From AP-15 sp963701815 (GTDB lineage: Bacteria; Pseudomonadota; Alphaproteobacteria; ATCC43930; CGMCC-115725): DNA of 64,000 nucleotides. The DNA lies in contig CAVPBN010000007.1 of the NCBI GenBank assembly GCA_963701815.1, positions 85,087 through 149,086 of the forward strand, in the 5' to 3' direction. The notes under the pieces are model-generated. The model made no database searches. It saw only the letters and a list, made by a program, of their open reading frames with translations, and was not told the DNA's origin. The first letter of the stretch is position 1. Each line of letters begins with the position of its first letter. Of the stretch, positions 1-8,769 are shown in pieces. The translations under genes were made by a program, and so were the position numbers.

Positions 1-234
1 ATGGGCAGGCGCGGTGGTCCGGCCCGGGCGTTCGATTTGCCCGGGCACGCTCTCGACAATTTCGAGATCCATGTCGGTTGCGCTCAGCGACAGGGTTCCA
101 AGGCCGGGTCCGTGCTCGCGGTCGACGCGCAGCATCGCGTTGGACAGGATCGGAATCGTGTTGCGCCGCTCGACGACGCTCTGTACGTGCCCCAGCGCCT
201 TCAGCAGGGCGCCCCGTTCTATCGTCAGTTTCAT
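1..234 (-). CDS. dnaN: DNA polymerase III beta clamp, N-terminal part (cut by window edge)
   Basis: Only the first 78 codons are in the window; the gene runs off the left edge. The start codon is ATG at 234, and the protein begins MKLTIERGALLKALGHVQ, continues through RRNTIPILSNAML and ends in sight of SATDMDLEI. These are standard beta-clamp N-terminal features. The sliding clamp tethers DNA polymerase III to its template. It lies downstream of dnaA on the same strand with a 219-base spacer, the usual dnaA-dnaN order. The spacer shows no gene. Confidence 0.93.
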   Translation of the reverse strand, partial: MKLTIERGALLKALGHVQSVVERRNTIPILSNAMLRVDREHGPGLGTLSLSATDMDLEIVESVPGQIERPGRTTAPAH

Positions 235-453
235 ATTGACACACGCAAGTTGACGGACCAGCCGCCGACCGGTGGTTCCGGGTCGGCGCCCCGTCGCGTC
301 ACCCTGCAAAGAGCGGACCCTGCAAAGTCAGGCAGACGGGGCCGCAGCCTAGCACAAAAAAAGCCGTGGCCAAATTCGATGCGCGGACCCGACCCGGCTT
401 TTCGCCTGACCTGCATAACGCCGCCGTTCGGCGCGGGACCGGGCCTCCCGGGC

Positions 454-1866
454 TCAGTTCTGCAGCATGCGGCGCAGCAGCTCGACATCCTCGGCCAGCG
501 CCGGATCGGTCTGTTTCAGCTCCTCGATCTTGCGCACCGCATGGATCACCGTGGTGTGATCGCGGCCGCCGAATTTGCGGCCGATTTCCGGCAATGACCG
601 TGTCGTCAGCTGCTTGGTCAGATACATCGCGACCTGACGCGGCCGGGCGACGGCCCGCGCCCGGCGATCCGAAGTCATCTCGCCGAGCCGGATGTTGAAA
701 TGCTCGGCGACCCGCCGCTGGATCTCGTCGACGGTCACCCTGCGCTCATGCGAGCGCAACAGATCGCGCAATTCCTCCTGGGCCGATTCGAGCGTAATCG
801 CGCGCCCGACCAGCTGCATGTTCGCCACGATTCGGTTCAGCGCGCCTTCGAGTTCGCGAATGTTGGAGGTGATTTTATGGGCAAGGAACTCCATCACCTT
901 GCGCGGAATTTGGACGCCGCTCTGCTCGGCCTTCAATTCGAGAATTCCGAGGCGCAGCTCGTAGTTGGTCGGGTGCAGATCGGCGACCAGTCCCCAGCCG
1001 AGGCGGGACCGCATCCGCTCTTCGAGCCCTTCGAGATCCGAGGGCGATTTATCGGCGGAAATTACAATCTGTCGGTTCTGGTCGACCAGCGCATTGAAGG
1101 TATGAAACAGTTCTTCCTGCGTCGAATCCTTGCCGCTGACGAACTGGACGTCGTCGATCATCAACAGATCGACCGAACGGAACTGCTCCTTGAAGTCCAT
1201 CGTCGACTTGAACCGCAAGGCCCGGATGAACTGGTACATGAATTTTTCGGCAGACAGGTAGATGACTTTGCGGGAAACGGCGTGTTTGCGGACATGCCAG
1301 GCGATCGCGTGCATCAGATGGGTCTTGCCGAGGCCGACCCCGCCATAGAGGAACAGAGGGTTGAACGGCACCAGATGGACCGGGCCGACGCAGGCCTCGG
1401 CGACCCGGCGCGCCGCAGCATGGGCGAGTTCGTTGGGCTTGCCGACGACAAAATTTTCGAAATTAAACCGCTGGTCGAGGGCCGAAGCCTGCACCCCGTC
1501 GTCCCCGGCGTCATTCGCCGGTCCGCCGGTCGCGGTTGCCGGGACTGACCCGCGCACCGCCTCGGTCCCGCTGCCGCTGCCACCGGCCGCGGCCGTGTTC
1601 AGCGGTTCGCTCGGCGCGGCCACGACGATCGTAAGCCGGCTTACCTGCCGGTTCATCTCCCGCCATGACGCGAGGATCCGGTCGGCGTAATGGGTCGCGA
1701 CCCAATTGCGCAAGAAGCGGGTTGGGGCGGCGATTACCGCCTCCCCATCGCCGACACGCTGAACGCTGATCGGTTGCAGCCAGTTGCGAAAGGCGGCTTC
1801 GCCGACCTCCTCCTTCAGACGCGCCACAATGTGAAGCCACTCGCCGCGACATCCTGCTTCTGCCAC
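454..1866 (-). CDS. dnaA: Chromosomal replication initiator DnaA
   Basis: DnaA is the AAA+ ATPase that binds origin boxes and opens the duplex. The protein shows the N-terminal domain (WLHIVARLKEEVGEAAFRNW), Walker A (GGVGLGKTH), Walker B (LLMIDDVQF), the sensor-type segment LEERMRSRL and the C-terminal DNA-binding signature (FGGRDHTTVIHAV). The same frame is open up to an ATG at 1935. I prefer GTG at 1866, because an AAGGGG ribosome site lies about eight bases upstream and the extra 23 residues from 1935 are Arg/Cys-rich and unlike DnaA. This gives about 470 residues, normal for the family. It is followed by dnaN and preceded by a spacer with DnaA-box-like sites. Confidence 0.95.
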   Translation of the reverse strand: MAEAGCRGEWLHIVARLKEEVGEAAFRNWLQPISVQRVGDGEAVIAAPTRFLRNWVATHYADRILASWREMNRQVSRLTIVVAAPSEPLNTAAAGGSGSGTEAVRGSVPATATGGPANDAGDDGVQASALDQRFNFENFVVGKPNELAHAAARRVAEACVGPVHLVPFNPLFLYGGVGLGKTHLMHAIAWHVRKHAVSRKVIYLSAEKFMYQFIRALRFKSTMDFKEQFRSVDLLMIDDVQFVSGKDSTQEELFHTFNALVDQNRQIVISADKSPSDLEGLEERMRSRLGWGLVADLHPTNYELRLGILELKAEQSGVQIPRKVMEFLAHKITSNIRELEGALNRIVANMQLVGRAITLESAQEELRDLLRSHERRVTVDEIQRRVAEHFNIRLGEMTSDRRARAVARPRQVAMYLTKQLTTRSLPEIGRKFGGRDHTTVIHAVRKIEELKQTDPALAEDVELLRRMLQN

Positions 1867-1904
1867 CGCAATATCCCCCTTGACAGGACGGCAGCACCGC
1901 CGGA

Positions 1905-2198
1905 ATTTCCGTTGATAACCCCAACCTCGGGTCAAATATCAGCCAATGATTTCCCCCAGAAATAAGTACTTCTGCCCATCCAAGTCGCCTTATTACTGTT
2001 CAATAAGTCGTGGATAAGGCTTGGTACCTGCTCCCTGGCTAATATTTACGAGGCGCCAACGTGATTTCGGGTAGCGCTTGTCAGTAATAGTAGCTTAGGG
2101 CTTCGTGCCGTGGCAACCGGATCGAAACCGGAACGCCAACATAATTTTCAAATTTCGAGGGCTGCTCGCGCAATCTTATGGCGGCCGGCGCGGGGGCG
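1905..2198. promoter_or_regulatory. dnaA upstream region with DnaA-box-like sites
   Basis: This spacer between dnaA and rpsT is locally AT-richer than its surroundings. On the minus strand it holds TTATCCACG at 2009-2017, one mismatch from the consensus box TTATCCACA, and TTATCAACG at 1910-1918, a weaker match. Such sites upstream of dnaA can mediate autoregulation or belong to an origin. I see only two, so an origin is not demonstrated. Confidence 0.4.
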
Positions 2199-2459
2199 TC
2201 AGAGCGCATTGATGCGGGTGGCGAGGCGCGACAATTTTCGCGAGACCGTGTTCTTGTGCATCACCCCTTTGGTGATGGCGCGGTGCAGTTCGGGCTGCGC
2301 CAGCCGCAGCGCGGATTGTGCGGCGTCCTTGTTGCCGGTCGCGATCGCCGTCTCGACCTTTTTGACAAAGGTGCGCACACGGCTCTTCCGCGCGCGGTTC
2401 ACTTCGGTACGCTTGACGATCTGACGGATGCGCTTTTCCGCTGATTTGTGGGTGGCCAT
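2199..2459 (-). CDS. rpsT: 30S ribosomal protein S20
   Basis: This 86-residue, very basic protein begins MATHKSAEKRIRQ and contains NRARKSRVRTFVKK and KGVMHKNTVSRKLSRL, the hallmark segments of S20. S20 binds 16S rRNA early in small-subunit assembly. The length is typical. It is transcribed towards dnaA, a neighbour arrangement common in alphaproteobacteria. Confidence 0.97.
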   Translation of the reverse strand: MATHKSAEKRIRQIVKRTEVNRARKSRVRTFVKKVETAIATGNKDAAQSALRLAQPELHRAITKGVMHKNTVSRKLSRLATRINAL

Positions 2460-2578
2460 GCTCGCTCGCCGAAGAATTTGAAACGCGTTGTCTAGCGGCG
2501 TGCTGTCGGCGCGTCAATCGTCGGGACGGCGCTGCTGTCTGGACGGCGCTGTCCGGCAAGGCCGCAGGTCGGGCCGAA

Positions 2579-3367
2579 TCACCGGTTGCGGAAAGCCGGC
2601 GGGCGCTTGCCGACAAAGGCGGCCATGCCTTCCTTGCGGTCCTCGGTGGCAAAGGTCGCATGAAACAGCCGGCGCTCGAAACGCACGCCCTCGGCGAGGC
2701 TCGTCTCATAGGCCCGGTTGACCGATTCCTTGACCATCATCGCTATCGGCTGCGACATCGCGCTGATGCGCTCGCCGATCCTGAGCGCTTCGGCGACGAG
2801 GTCCGCCGCCGGCACGACCCGGCTGACGAGCCCCGCCCGCTCGGCTTCGGCGGCATCCATCATCCGTCCGGTCAGGCACAGATCCATTGCCTTGGCCTTG
2901 CCGACAAAGCGGGCGAGGCGCTGGGTCCCGCCGGCGCCCGGGATGGTGCCGAGCGTGATCTCGGGCTGACCGAAGCGCGCGGTGTCGGCGGCAATGACGA
3001 CGTCGCACATCATCGCGATCTCGCAGCCGCCGCCGAGCGCAAAGCCGGCGACCGCCGCGACGACCGGCTTGCGGCATTGCCCGACCCGTTCCCAGCCGCG
3101 GGTGATGAAATCTTCGAGATAGATTTCGGGATAGGTTTTCTCTGCCATCTCCTTGACGTCGGCGCCGGCCGCGAAGGCCCGCTCATTGCCGGTCAGGACG
3201 ATCGCGCCGACCGCCGGGTCGGCCTCGAGCTCGTCCAAGGCCGCTGCGAGTTCGGCGATCAGCGCCGCGTTCAGCGCATTCAGCGCCTGCGGCCGATTGA
3301 GGGTGACGAGGCCGACCGCTCCGCGGCGTTCGACGAGGATGGTCTGGTAGGCGGGAATCTCGCTCAT
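2579..3367 (-). CDS. Enoyl-CoA hydratase (crotonase family)
   Basis: The 262-residue protein closely resembles mitochondrial-type enoyl-CoA hydratase, which hydrates 2-trans-enoyl-CoA in fatty-acid oxidation. Visible are the oxyanion-hole segment ERAFAAGADVKEM, the first catalytic glutamate in GFALGGGCEIAMMCD, and the second in FGQPEITLGTIPGAGGTQRL. The start is ATG at 3367, after a GAAAGG ribosome site; upstream codons in the same frame overlap the end of mutM and look non-native. It sits 11 bases after mutM, so the two are probably co-transcribed although functionally unrelated. Confidence 0.93.
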   Translation of the reverse strand: MSEIPAYQTILVERRGAVGLVTLNRPQALNALNAALIAELAAALDELEADPAVGAIVLTGNERAFAAGADVKEMAEKTYPEIYLEDFITRGWERVGQCRKPVVAAVAGFALGGGCEIAMMCDVVIAADTARFGQPEITLGTIPGAGGTQRLARFVGKAKAMDLCLTGRMMDAAEAERAGLVSRVVPAADLVAEALRIGERISAMSQPIAMMVKESVNRAYETSLAEGVRFERRLFHATFATEDRKEGMAAFVGKRPPAFRNR

Positions 3368-3378
3368 CGCCGGCCTTT

Positions 3379-4203
3379 CTAGCGCTGCCGTTTTGCGCAG
3401 TAGAATGTGGACCTTCCGGACTGCACGATCCGGCGCACCCCCTCGGCGCAATTGCAGCCGGGACAAGGCTCGCCTTCACGGCCATAGACGGCCCAGTGGT
3501 GCTGGAAGTAGCCGAGTTCGCCGTCGGCTTGAACATAATCGCGCAGCGACGACCCGCCGGCGGCGATGGCCTCGACCAGGACGGCCCGGATTGCCGCCGC
3601 CAGACCGGCCGCCCGGCCGCCGCCGATGGTCCCGGCGAGGCGGCGCGGCGATAGGCGGGCGCGGTGGAGCGCCTCGCAGACATAGATGTTGCCAAGTCCC
3701 GCCACGATCCGCTGGTCGAGCAGCGCCGCCTTGAGCGGCGTCAGTTTGCCGGCGAGTTTCGCCGCGAGATAGGGTCCGTCGAAACCGGGTTCGAGCGGCT
3801 CCGGCCCAAGTCCGGCGAGCAGCGGATGCTGCGCCGCCTCGCCGCGCCTCAGGTAATCGAGCGTACCGAAGCGGCGGGCGTCGTTGAAGCGGATCACGGT
3901 GCCGTCGTCCAAGGTCAGAACGACATGGTCGTGCGGCCCGTGGGGTGCCGCACCCCCGGCGGTGATGCGACCCGACATGCCGAGGTGAAGCAGCAACAGC
4001 CCGTCGGCATCGATCTCGACCAGAATGTATTTGCCGCGGCGGCTGAGCGCGCCGATCCGAGCGCCTTCGAGCCGGGATGCCAGCGCCGGCGGGAACGGCC
4101 GCCGAAGATCGGCACGGCGCAGTTCGGCGTGCAGGATTTGACGGCCGGTCATTTTCAGCGCCAGGCCGCGCCGAATCGTCTCGACTTCGGGTAGTTCGGG
4201 CAT
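3379..4203 (-). CDS. mutM: Formamidopyrimidine-DNA glycosylase with variant zinc finger
   Basis: MutM excises 8-oxoguanine and formamidopyrimidines and nicks the abasic site. The 274-residue protein starts MPELPEVETIRRGL (catalytic Pro and Glu at the amino end), has RRGKYILVE with the conserved lysine, and the helix-two-turn-helix part VAGLGNIYVCEALHRARLSP. The C-terminal finger reads EPCPGC, then STFYCAKRQR. The last of the four expected cysteines (C-x2-C ... C-x2-C) is replaced by arginine, although another cysteine follows CPGC. It is transcribed divergently from ubiE. Confidence 0.94.
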   Translation of the reverse strand: MPELPEVETIRRGLALKMTGRQILHAELRRADLRRPFPPALASRLEGARIGALSRRGKYILVEIDADGLLLLHLGMSGRITAGGAAPHGPHDHVVLTLDDGTVIRFNDARRFGTLDYLRRGEAAQHPLLAGLGPEPLEPGFDGPYLAAKLAGKLTPLKAALLDQRIVAGLGNIYVCEALHRARLSPRRLAGTIGGGRAAGLAAAIRAVLVEAIAAGGSSLRDYVQADGELGYFQHHWAVYGREGEPCPGCNCAEGVRRIVQSGRSTFYCAKRQR

Positions 4204-4317
4204 TTGCTCCGCCCGTCAATGCTGCGCCGGGGCACCGCCTGCGCCGGCGGCCGACTGTGTCGGCTCCGGTCGGGCCGCGATGGTGCACCGGACCCGATCA
4301 GGTTATCTTCCTGCCCG

Positions 4318-5106
4318 ATGAGCGAGGAAGAGACAAGGGGGGGCGCCGATTTCGGCTTTCGCCGGGTGCCGGAAGCGGAGAAGGCCCCGCTGGTCCGCGC
4401 GGTCTTCGACAGCGTCGCGCCGCGCTACGATCTGATGAACGATCTGATGAGCGGCGGCATCCATCGTTGGTGGAAGGCCGAGATGGTGGCCTTGCTGAAG
4501 CCGCGGCCGGGCCAGCGCCTGCTCGACGTGGCCGGAGGGACCGGCGATATCGCGATCCGGGCTCTGCCGCGCCTGGCGCCGCCGGAAGGGGATCTCGGGT
4601 CGAAGCAGGCCAGCGGAGGCGTCGTCGTCTGCGACGTCAACGAGCGGATGCTGAATGTGGGCCGCGCCCGGGCCATCGATCGCGGTATCCTGAACGGGAT
4701 AGAGTGGCTCTGCGCCGATGCCGAGCGGCTGCCGATCGCCGATCGATCCATCGATCTTTGCACGATTGCCTTTGGCTTGCGCAACGTCACCAGGATCGAG
4801 GCGGCGCTTGCGGAGGCGCGGCGCGTGCTGAAGCCGTCCGGGCATTTTCTCTGTCTCGAATTCACCCCCGAGGTGACCCCGTTGCTGCAGCCGTTTTACG
4901 ATCTGCACAGCTTCCACGTGTTGCCGCTGCTCGGAAGGATCGTCGCCGGCGATCGCGACGCGTACGCATATCTGGTCGAGAGCATCCGCCGGTTCCCGCG
5001 CCCGGGCGAACTTGCCGAAATGATCGCCGCCGCCGGGCTCGACCGGGTCGCCTATCGCAACCTGACCGGGGGCATCGCCGCGCTCCATTCGGCCTGGCGG
5101 GTCTGA
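4318..5106 (+). CDS. ubiE: Ubiquinone/menaquinone C-methyltransferase UbiE
   Basis: UbiE performs the C-methylation of the benzoquinol (and demethylmenaquinol) ring. The 262-residue protein has the family start region VFDSVAPRYDLMNDLMSGG, SAM-binding motif I LLDVAGGTGDIAIRAL, and the late motifs DLCTIAFGLRNVT and LKPSGHFLCLEFT. ATG 4318 is chosen because the residues upstream of it in the same frame are not UbiE-like. A short loop around GDLGSKQASGGV slightly lengthens the Rossmann domain. ubiB follows at once, forming the usual ubiE-ubiB quinone operon. Confidence 0.95.
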   Translation: MSEEETRGGADFGFRRVPEAEKAPLVRAVFDSVAPRYDLMNDLMSGGIHRWWKAEMVALLKPRPGQRLLDVAGGTGDIAIRALPRLAPPEGDLGSKQASGGVVVCDVNERMLNVGRARAIDRGILNGIEWLCADAERLPIADRSIDLCTIAFGLRNVTRIEAALAEARRVLKPSGHFLCLEFTPEVTPLLQPFYDLHSFHVLPLLGRIVAGDRDAYAYLVESIRRFPRPGELAEMIAAAGLDRVAYRNLTGGIAALHSAWRV

Positions 5107-5129
5107 CCCGCCGCGGCCGGCATTCGGGT

Positions 5130-6689
5130 ATGCTGCGCAACGTCCGCAACATCGCCCGCCTGCTCGCGATCGCCTTGTTTTTGGCGCGTCACGACGCGCT
5201 GTTTTTGTTCGACGACATCAAGGCGATCGGCCCTTATGTGCGCCTGACCCGCATTTTGGTGCGCCGCCGTCGCGGGGTCGCCGGGCAGCGTCCGGGGCAG
5301 CGGCTGGCCATGGCCCTCGCCGAACTGGGGCCGAGCTTTATAAAGCTCGGCCAAATGCTGTCGACGCGCACCGATATTCTCGGCGAACAGGTCACCGCCG
5401 ATCTGGCGACCTTGCAGGATCGCCTGCCGCCCTTTCCCGGCAACGAGGCCCGGGCGCTGATCACGGCCGAATTCACCCAGCCGATCGAGGCGCTCTATGT
5501 CCGGTTCGACGAAATCCCGGTCGCCGCCGCGTCGATCGCCCAGGTCCATTTCGCCCGCACGACCGATGGGGCGGAGGTCGCGGTCAAGGTGCTGCGACCC
5601 GGCATCGTCAAAGCCTTCGATCGCGATCTCGACCTGTTCCGCTGGCTGGCGGTCTGGCTCGAGCGGATGCAGCCGGCGCTGCGGCGGCTGAAGCCGGTCG
5701 AGGTCGTCGAGACCTTGGCCGATGTCGTTCGCTTCGAAATGGACTTGCGGCTCGAGGCGGCAGCTGCCTCCGAACTCGCCGAGAATTTCGCCGGCGACGC
5801 CGGTTTCCGGGTGCCGCGGGTCGATTGGCTGCGTACCGGACGCACCGTCCTGACGCTCGAACGGATCGCCGGCGCCCGGATCGACGATCGGGCCGTTATC
5901 CTCGCCGCCGGGCATCGCATCGACGAATTGCTCGCAAGTGCGGCAGGGGCCTTTTTCAACCAGGTCTTCCGCGACGGCTTCTTCCATGCCGATCTGCATC
6001 CCGGCAACATGTTCGTCGCCGACGACGGGGCGATCGTCGTCGTCGATTTCGGCATCATGGGGCGGCTCGACCGCGCCACCCGCCGTTACCTGGCGGACAT
6101 GCTGCTGGGTTTTCTGGCGGGCGACTATCGACGGGTCGCAGAGGTGCATTTCGCCGCCGGATACGTCCCGGCCGACCGGTCGGTCGACGCCTTCACCCAG
6201 GCCTGCCGCTCCGTCGGCGAACCGATCCTCGGCCGGCCGCTGCACGAGATCTCGATCGCCCGCCTGCTGGCCCAGCTGTTCCGGGTGACCGAGCAATTCG
6301 GCATGGAGACGCAGCCGCAACTGCTGCTGCTGCAAAAGACCATGGTCCTGATCGAAGGGGTCGGCCGGCGCCTCGATCCCGATGTCAACATCTGGACCTT
6401 GGCGCAGCCGCTGATCGAGGCCTGGATGCGCGACAATCGCGGCCCCGAGGCGCAGTTGCGCGAGCGCCTCGAAACCGTCGTCGACGTCATCGACCGTCTG
6501 CCGCGGCTGGTCCGCAGCCTCGACTCCCTGGTCGGCGACATGGCGCGCGACGGGGTGGTTCTGCACGCCGAATCGATCGCCGCCCATGCGGACGAACAAG
6601 CCAAGCGCGCCTACCTCGCCGTGATCCCGCTGTGGCTCGCCGCGGCGGCGCTGGTGACGATCGCGATCGCCCTTGTGTTGCGGCGGTAG
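5130..6689 (+). CDS. ubiB: Ubiquinone biosynthesis protein kinase-like UbiB
   Basis: UbiB is the membrane-linked atypical kinase/ATPase of the ABC1/ADCK family needed for ubiquinone synthesis. The 519-residue protein shows the diagnostic KxGQ element (SFIKLGQMLSTRTDIL), the alanine-rich loop AAASIAQVHFAR, the lysine in AVKVLRPG, the catalytic loop HADLHPGNMFV and the DFG-type motif VVVDFGIMG. A hydrophobic C-terminal anchor (LWLAAAALVTIAIALVL) is present. ATG 5130 lies 23 bases after the ubiE stop. Length and gene order are typical. Confidence 0.95.
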   Translation: MLRNVRNIARLLAIALFLARHDALFLFDDIKAIGPYVRLTRILVRRRRGVAGQRPGQRLAMALAELGPSFIKLGQMLSTRTDILGEQVTADLATLQDRLPPFPGNEARALITAEFTQPIEALYVRFDEIPVAAASIAQVHFARTTDGAEVAVKVLRPGIVKAFDRDLDLFRWLAVWLERMQPALRRLKPVEVVETLADVVRFEMDLRLEAAAASELAENFAGDAGFRVPRVDWLRTGRTVLTLERIAGARIDDRAVILAAGHRIDELLASAAGAFFNQVFRDGFFHADLHPGNMFVADDGAIVVVDFGIMGRLDRATRRYLADMLLGFLAGDYRRVAEVHFAAGYVPADRSVDAFTQACRSVGEPILGRPLHEISIARLLAQLFRVTEQFGMETQPQLLLLQKTMVLIEGVGRRLDPDVNIWTLAQPLIEAWMRDNRGPEAQLRERLETVVDVIDRLPRLVRSLDSLVGDMARDGVVLHAESIAAHADEQAKRAYLAVIPLWLAAAALVTIAIALVLRR

Positions 6690-6691
6690 CG

Positions 6692-6713
6692 CCGGCCCGC
6701 GGGTGCGGGCCGG
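6692..6713. terminator. GC-rich hairpin between convergent ubiB and S53 peptidase genes
   Basis: CCGGCCCGC at 6692-6700 pairs perfectly with GCGGGCCGG at 6705-6713 around a four-base loop. It lies between the ubiB stop and the convergent peptidase stop, where a bidirectional terminator is expected. No U-tract follows, so intrinsic termination is only likely. Confidence 0.45.
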
Positions 6714-6728
6714 TCCGCCGGCGCGGCG

Positions 6729-7958
6729 CTACTTTCTCGACATTTCCGCGATCATCGCGCGCAATCGCTCGTTCTCGATTTCGAGGTCCTTCAGCTTGCG
6801 GGCCCCGCCCGCCGCCGGATGGGTCAGCAAACGGGCGAGCTTGGCGCCGATCGGCGAGCCGATCCCGGTGCAGGCGTCGGGACCGATCCGTGCACGAAAG
6901 GCGCCGTTGTCGCCTGAGGTGATGTCGTTGAAGCAGAGGTGGTTGAGCCACAATTCGGGGGTGACGTAGCCGAGCTTCGTACCAAACGCGGCGAACAGCC
7001 CGGCGTAGAGCGGAGCGACCGCGCTGGTGCCGCCGATCGGCGACTCGGCGCCGTGCACGACCACCTTGTAGCCGGTGTTCGGGTCGGCGTTGGCAGCCAC
7101 GTCCGGCACCATCCGCCCGGGTCCGTTCGGCGCTCCCGCCTGCCATGGCGGCAACGGCTTGAACAGGGTCGAGAAGCCGCCGCCGGTGCCTTCGCCGCTC
7201 GCATCGCCGGGACTGTTGTTCCAGACGGTCTCGGTCGTCGGCGTCTTCTTTGTCCCGCCGCAACCGATCACATGCGGCGCCGAGGCCGGGAGATCGACAT
7301 TGGCCGGGCTCATGCCGCCGTCGCTCGAATCATTGTCGCCGGAGGCGGCAAATACGACCATGCCGGCGGCGGTGGCGGCGGCTGCCGCCTGTTCCATGTC
7401 CTGCCCTGCCTGCATGCCCCAACTGGCTTCGTCCGCACCCCACGAGATCGAGCACACATCGCAGCCGTCGGCGGTTGCCGCCCGCACCGCGGCGGCGATG
7501 TCCTTTGCCCAGTAGACGCGGATCGCGGCCGGCTTGCCGGTCGCCACGTAATAGGCGGCGCCGGCCACTTCGATATCGAGCGCGACCTCGCCATCGGCGC
7601 TGTCCGGCCCCGGATCGGGGCTGTTCTGGGTTCCGTCGACCGAAACGTCGGTGATCTGCGGCACCGGCTGGCCGATGCCGCCGAAGAACTGCTCCATATC
7701 GGACCGCACCCAGCCGCCGCCGAGTTCGACGATCGCGATGACGCCGCCGCCGGCGAGGCCGGTCGGCCAGGCGTAGGCGGCGCAGAGGTCGGGGACATTC
7801 CACGGACCTTCGCCGCGCGCCGCGCGCGCCGCCGGCCCGGTCGGGGCAAGCTTGAAATAAGGCCTGACGTTTGGGCGTTGCGCGACGTGAACATACGAAT
7901 GCAGCGCGGCGCGCAGAGCGCCGCCGGCTCCGGGTTGGTCGCCTCGAGGTGTGTTCAT
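6729..7958 (-). CDS. Sedolisin (S53) family serine-carboxyl peptidase lacking a propeptide
   Basis: The 409-residue protein carries the S53 catalytic set: Glu124 and Asp128 in ADGEVALDIEVAGAAYY, the oxyanion aspartate near 208 in AASGDNDSSDGG, and Ser312 in IGGTSAVAPLYAG. A calcium-site-like segment follows around 361 (DACTGIGSPIG). ATG 7958 has a strong GGAGG ribosome site. Typical sedolisins are exported and carry a propeptide of roughly 150-200 residues. Here the catalytic domain begins after about 50 residues, with no signal peptide. The C terminus ends in a charged helical segment (LKDLEIENERLRAMIAEMS) that may form a coiled coil. Substrate and location are unknown. Confidence 0.88.
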   Translation of the reverse strand: MNTPRGDQPGAGGALRAALHSYVHVAQRPNVRPYFKLAPTGPAARAARGEGPWNVPDLCAAYAWPTGLAGGGVIAIVELGGGWVRSDMEQFFGGIGQPVPQITDVSVDGTQNSPDPGPDSADGEVALDIEVAGAAYYVATGKPAAIRVYWAKDIAAAVRAATADGCDVCSISWGADEASWGMQAGQDMEQAAAAATAAGMVVFAASGDNDSSDGGMSPANVDLPASAPHVIGCGGTKKTPTTETVWNNSPGDASGEGTGGGFSTLFKPLPPWQAGAPNGPGRMVPDVAANADPNTGYKVVVHGAESPIGGTSAVAPLYAGLFAAFGTKLGYVTPELWLNHLCFNDITSGDNGAFRARIGPDACTGIGSPIGAKLARLLTHPAAGGARKLKDLEIENERLRAMIAEMSRK

Positions 7959-8316
7959 TACTCCCTCCCGATCCATATGAGTGCGGCTGCCGCCGGCATG
8001 CAGTCGGTTTCCGGCGCTCCGATCGGAGATCGCCGCGGACGGAGCGTGCCGGTAATCGAGCATCCTGTCACCCGGCGACTGCAAGCCCTGACGCCCGCCA
8101 ATATCGCGTCTCTGCCGCAGGGTTCGTGTGAGCGACCTCACAAGGGATCGCCGTTTCCGGGGGCGTGGCGGGCGAGCCGGCAGCTCGATGCCGCGACGAC
8201 ATTCTCTGACGATCGTGACCCGCCTCACAGAGAGATCGAACTCGGTCACCCAGATTACCGGTCGGTGGAATCGCCGCGTTGCAAGCTGATTTCCGGCGAT
8301 CGCGGGGAGGACGACG

Positions 8317-8661
8317 ATGTCGAAATCTTTGGGAACCAATCTGATCACGGTCACATTTCTGTGGGGGCTGGCGTGCGCTACCGGACCGCCTGCCTACGCG
8401 CTGGAGCAGCACCTGGTGCTGACCAATACGACGCGGATGGCGATTGTCGAGATCCACCTCTCCAATGTCGGCACCGGCAATTGGCAGGAGGACATTCTGG
8501 GCCGCGACTTCCTGTTGCCGGGCACGTCCATGGCCGTAGACGTCGATGAACAGGGCGGTTGCCGGCGCGATGTCGAAACCGTGTTCGACGACGGCAGGAC
8601 CGTGATCCGCCATGATGTCGATGTTTGCGCGACCGAACGCTTTGCCATCTCGTATCGGTGA
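8317..8661 (+). CDS. Small exported protein, conserved type, unknown function
   Basis: The 114-residue product has a hydrophobic signal-like start (LITVTFLWGLACA) and a likely cleavage after AYA. The mature part begins LEQHLVLTNTTRMAIVEIHL and has two cysteines (GGCRRD and DVCATE) that could form a disulfide. The start ATG follows a GGGGAGG ribosome site. I recognise the style as a family of small periplasmic proteins in alphaproteobacteria but know no assigned function. It lies between the divergent S53 peptidase and coaBC. Confidence 0.7.
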   Translation: MSKSLGTNLITVTFLWGLACATGPPAYALEQHLVLTNTTRMAIVEIHLSNVGTGNWQEDILGRDFLLPGTSMAVDVDEQGGCRRDVETVFDDGRTVIRHDVDVCATERFAISYR

Positions 8662-8769
8662 CGCAGCCGAACGCAGGCGAGGCGGGCCGCCCGGGGGCGG
8701 CTGCGATCGCGCTCGCCCTCCCGGCCGCGCCGGGGCATACTGGCGCGGGAATGCAGCGGAGGGCTCGAC

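Noticed and set aside
5052..6599. A 515-codon open frame on the minus strand opposite ubiB
   Set aside because: This is an antisense frame across a well-conserved ubiB, with repetitive Asp/Gly/Gln-rich text and no recognisable domain.
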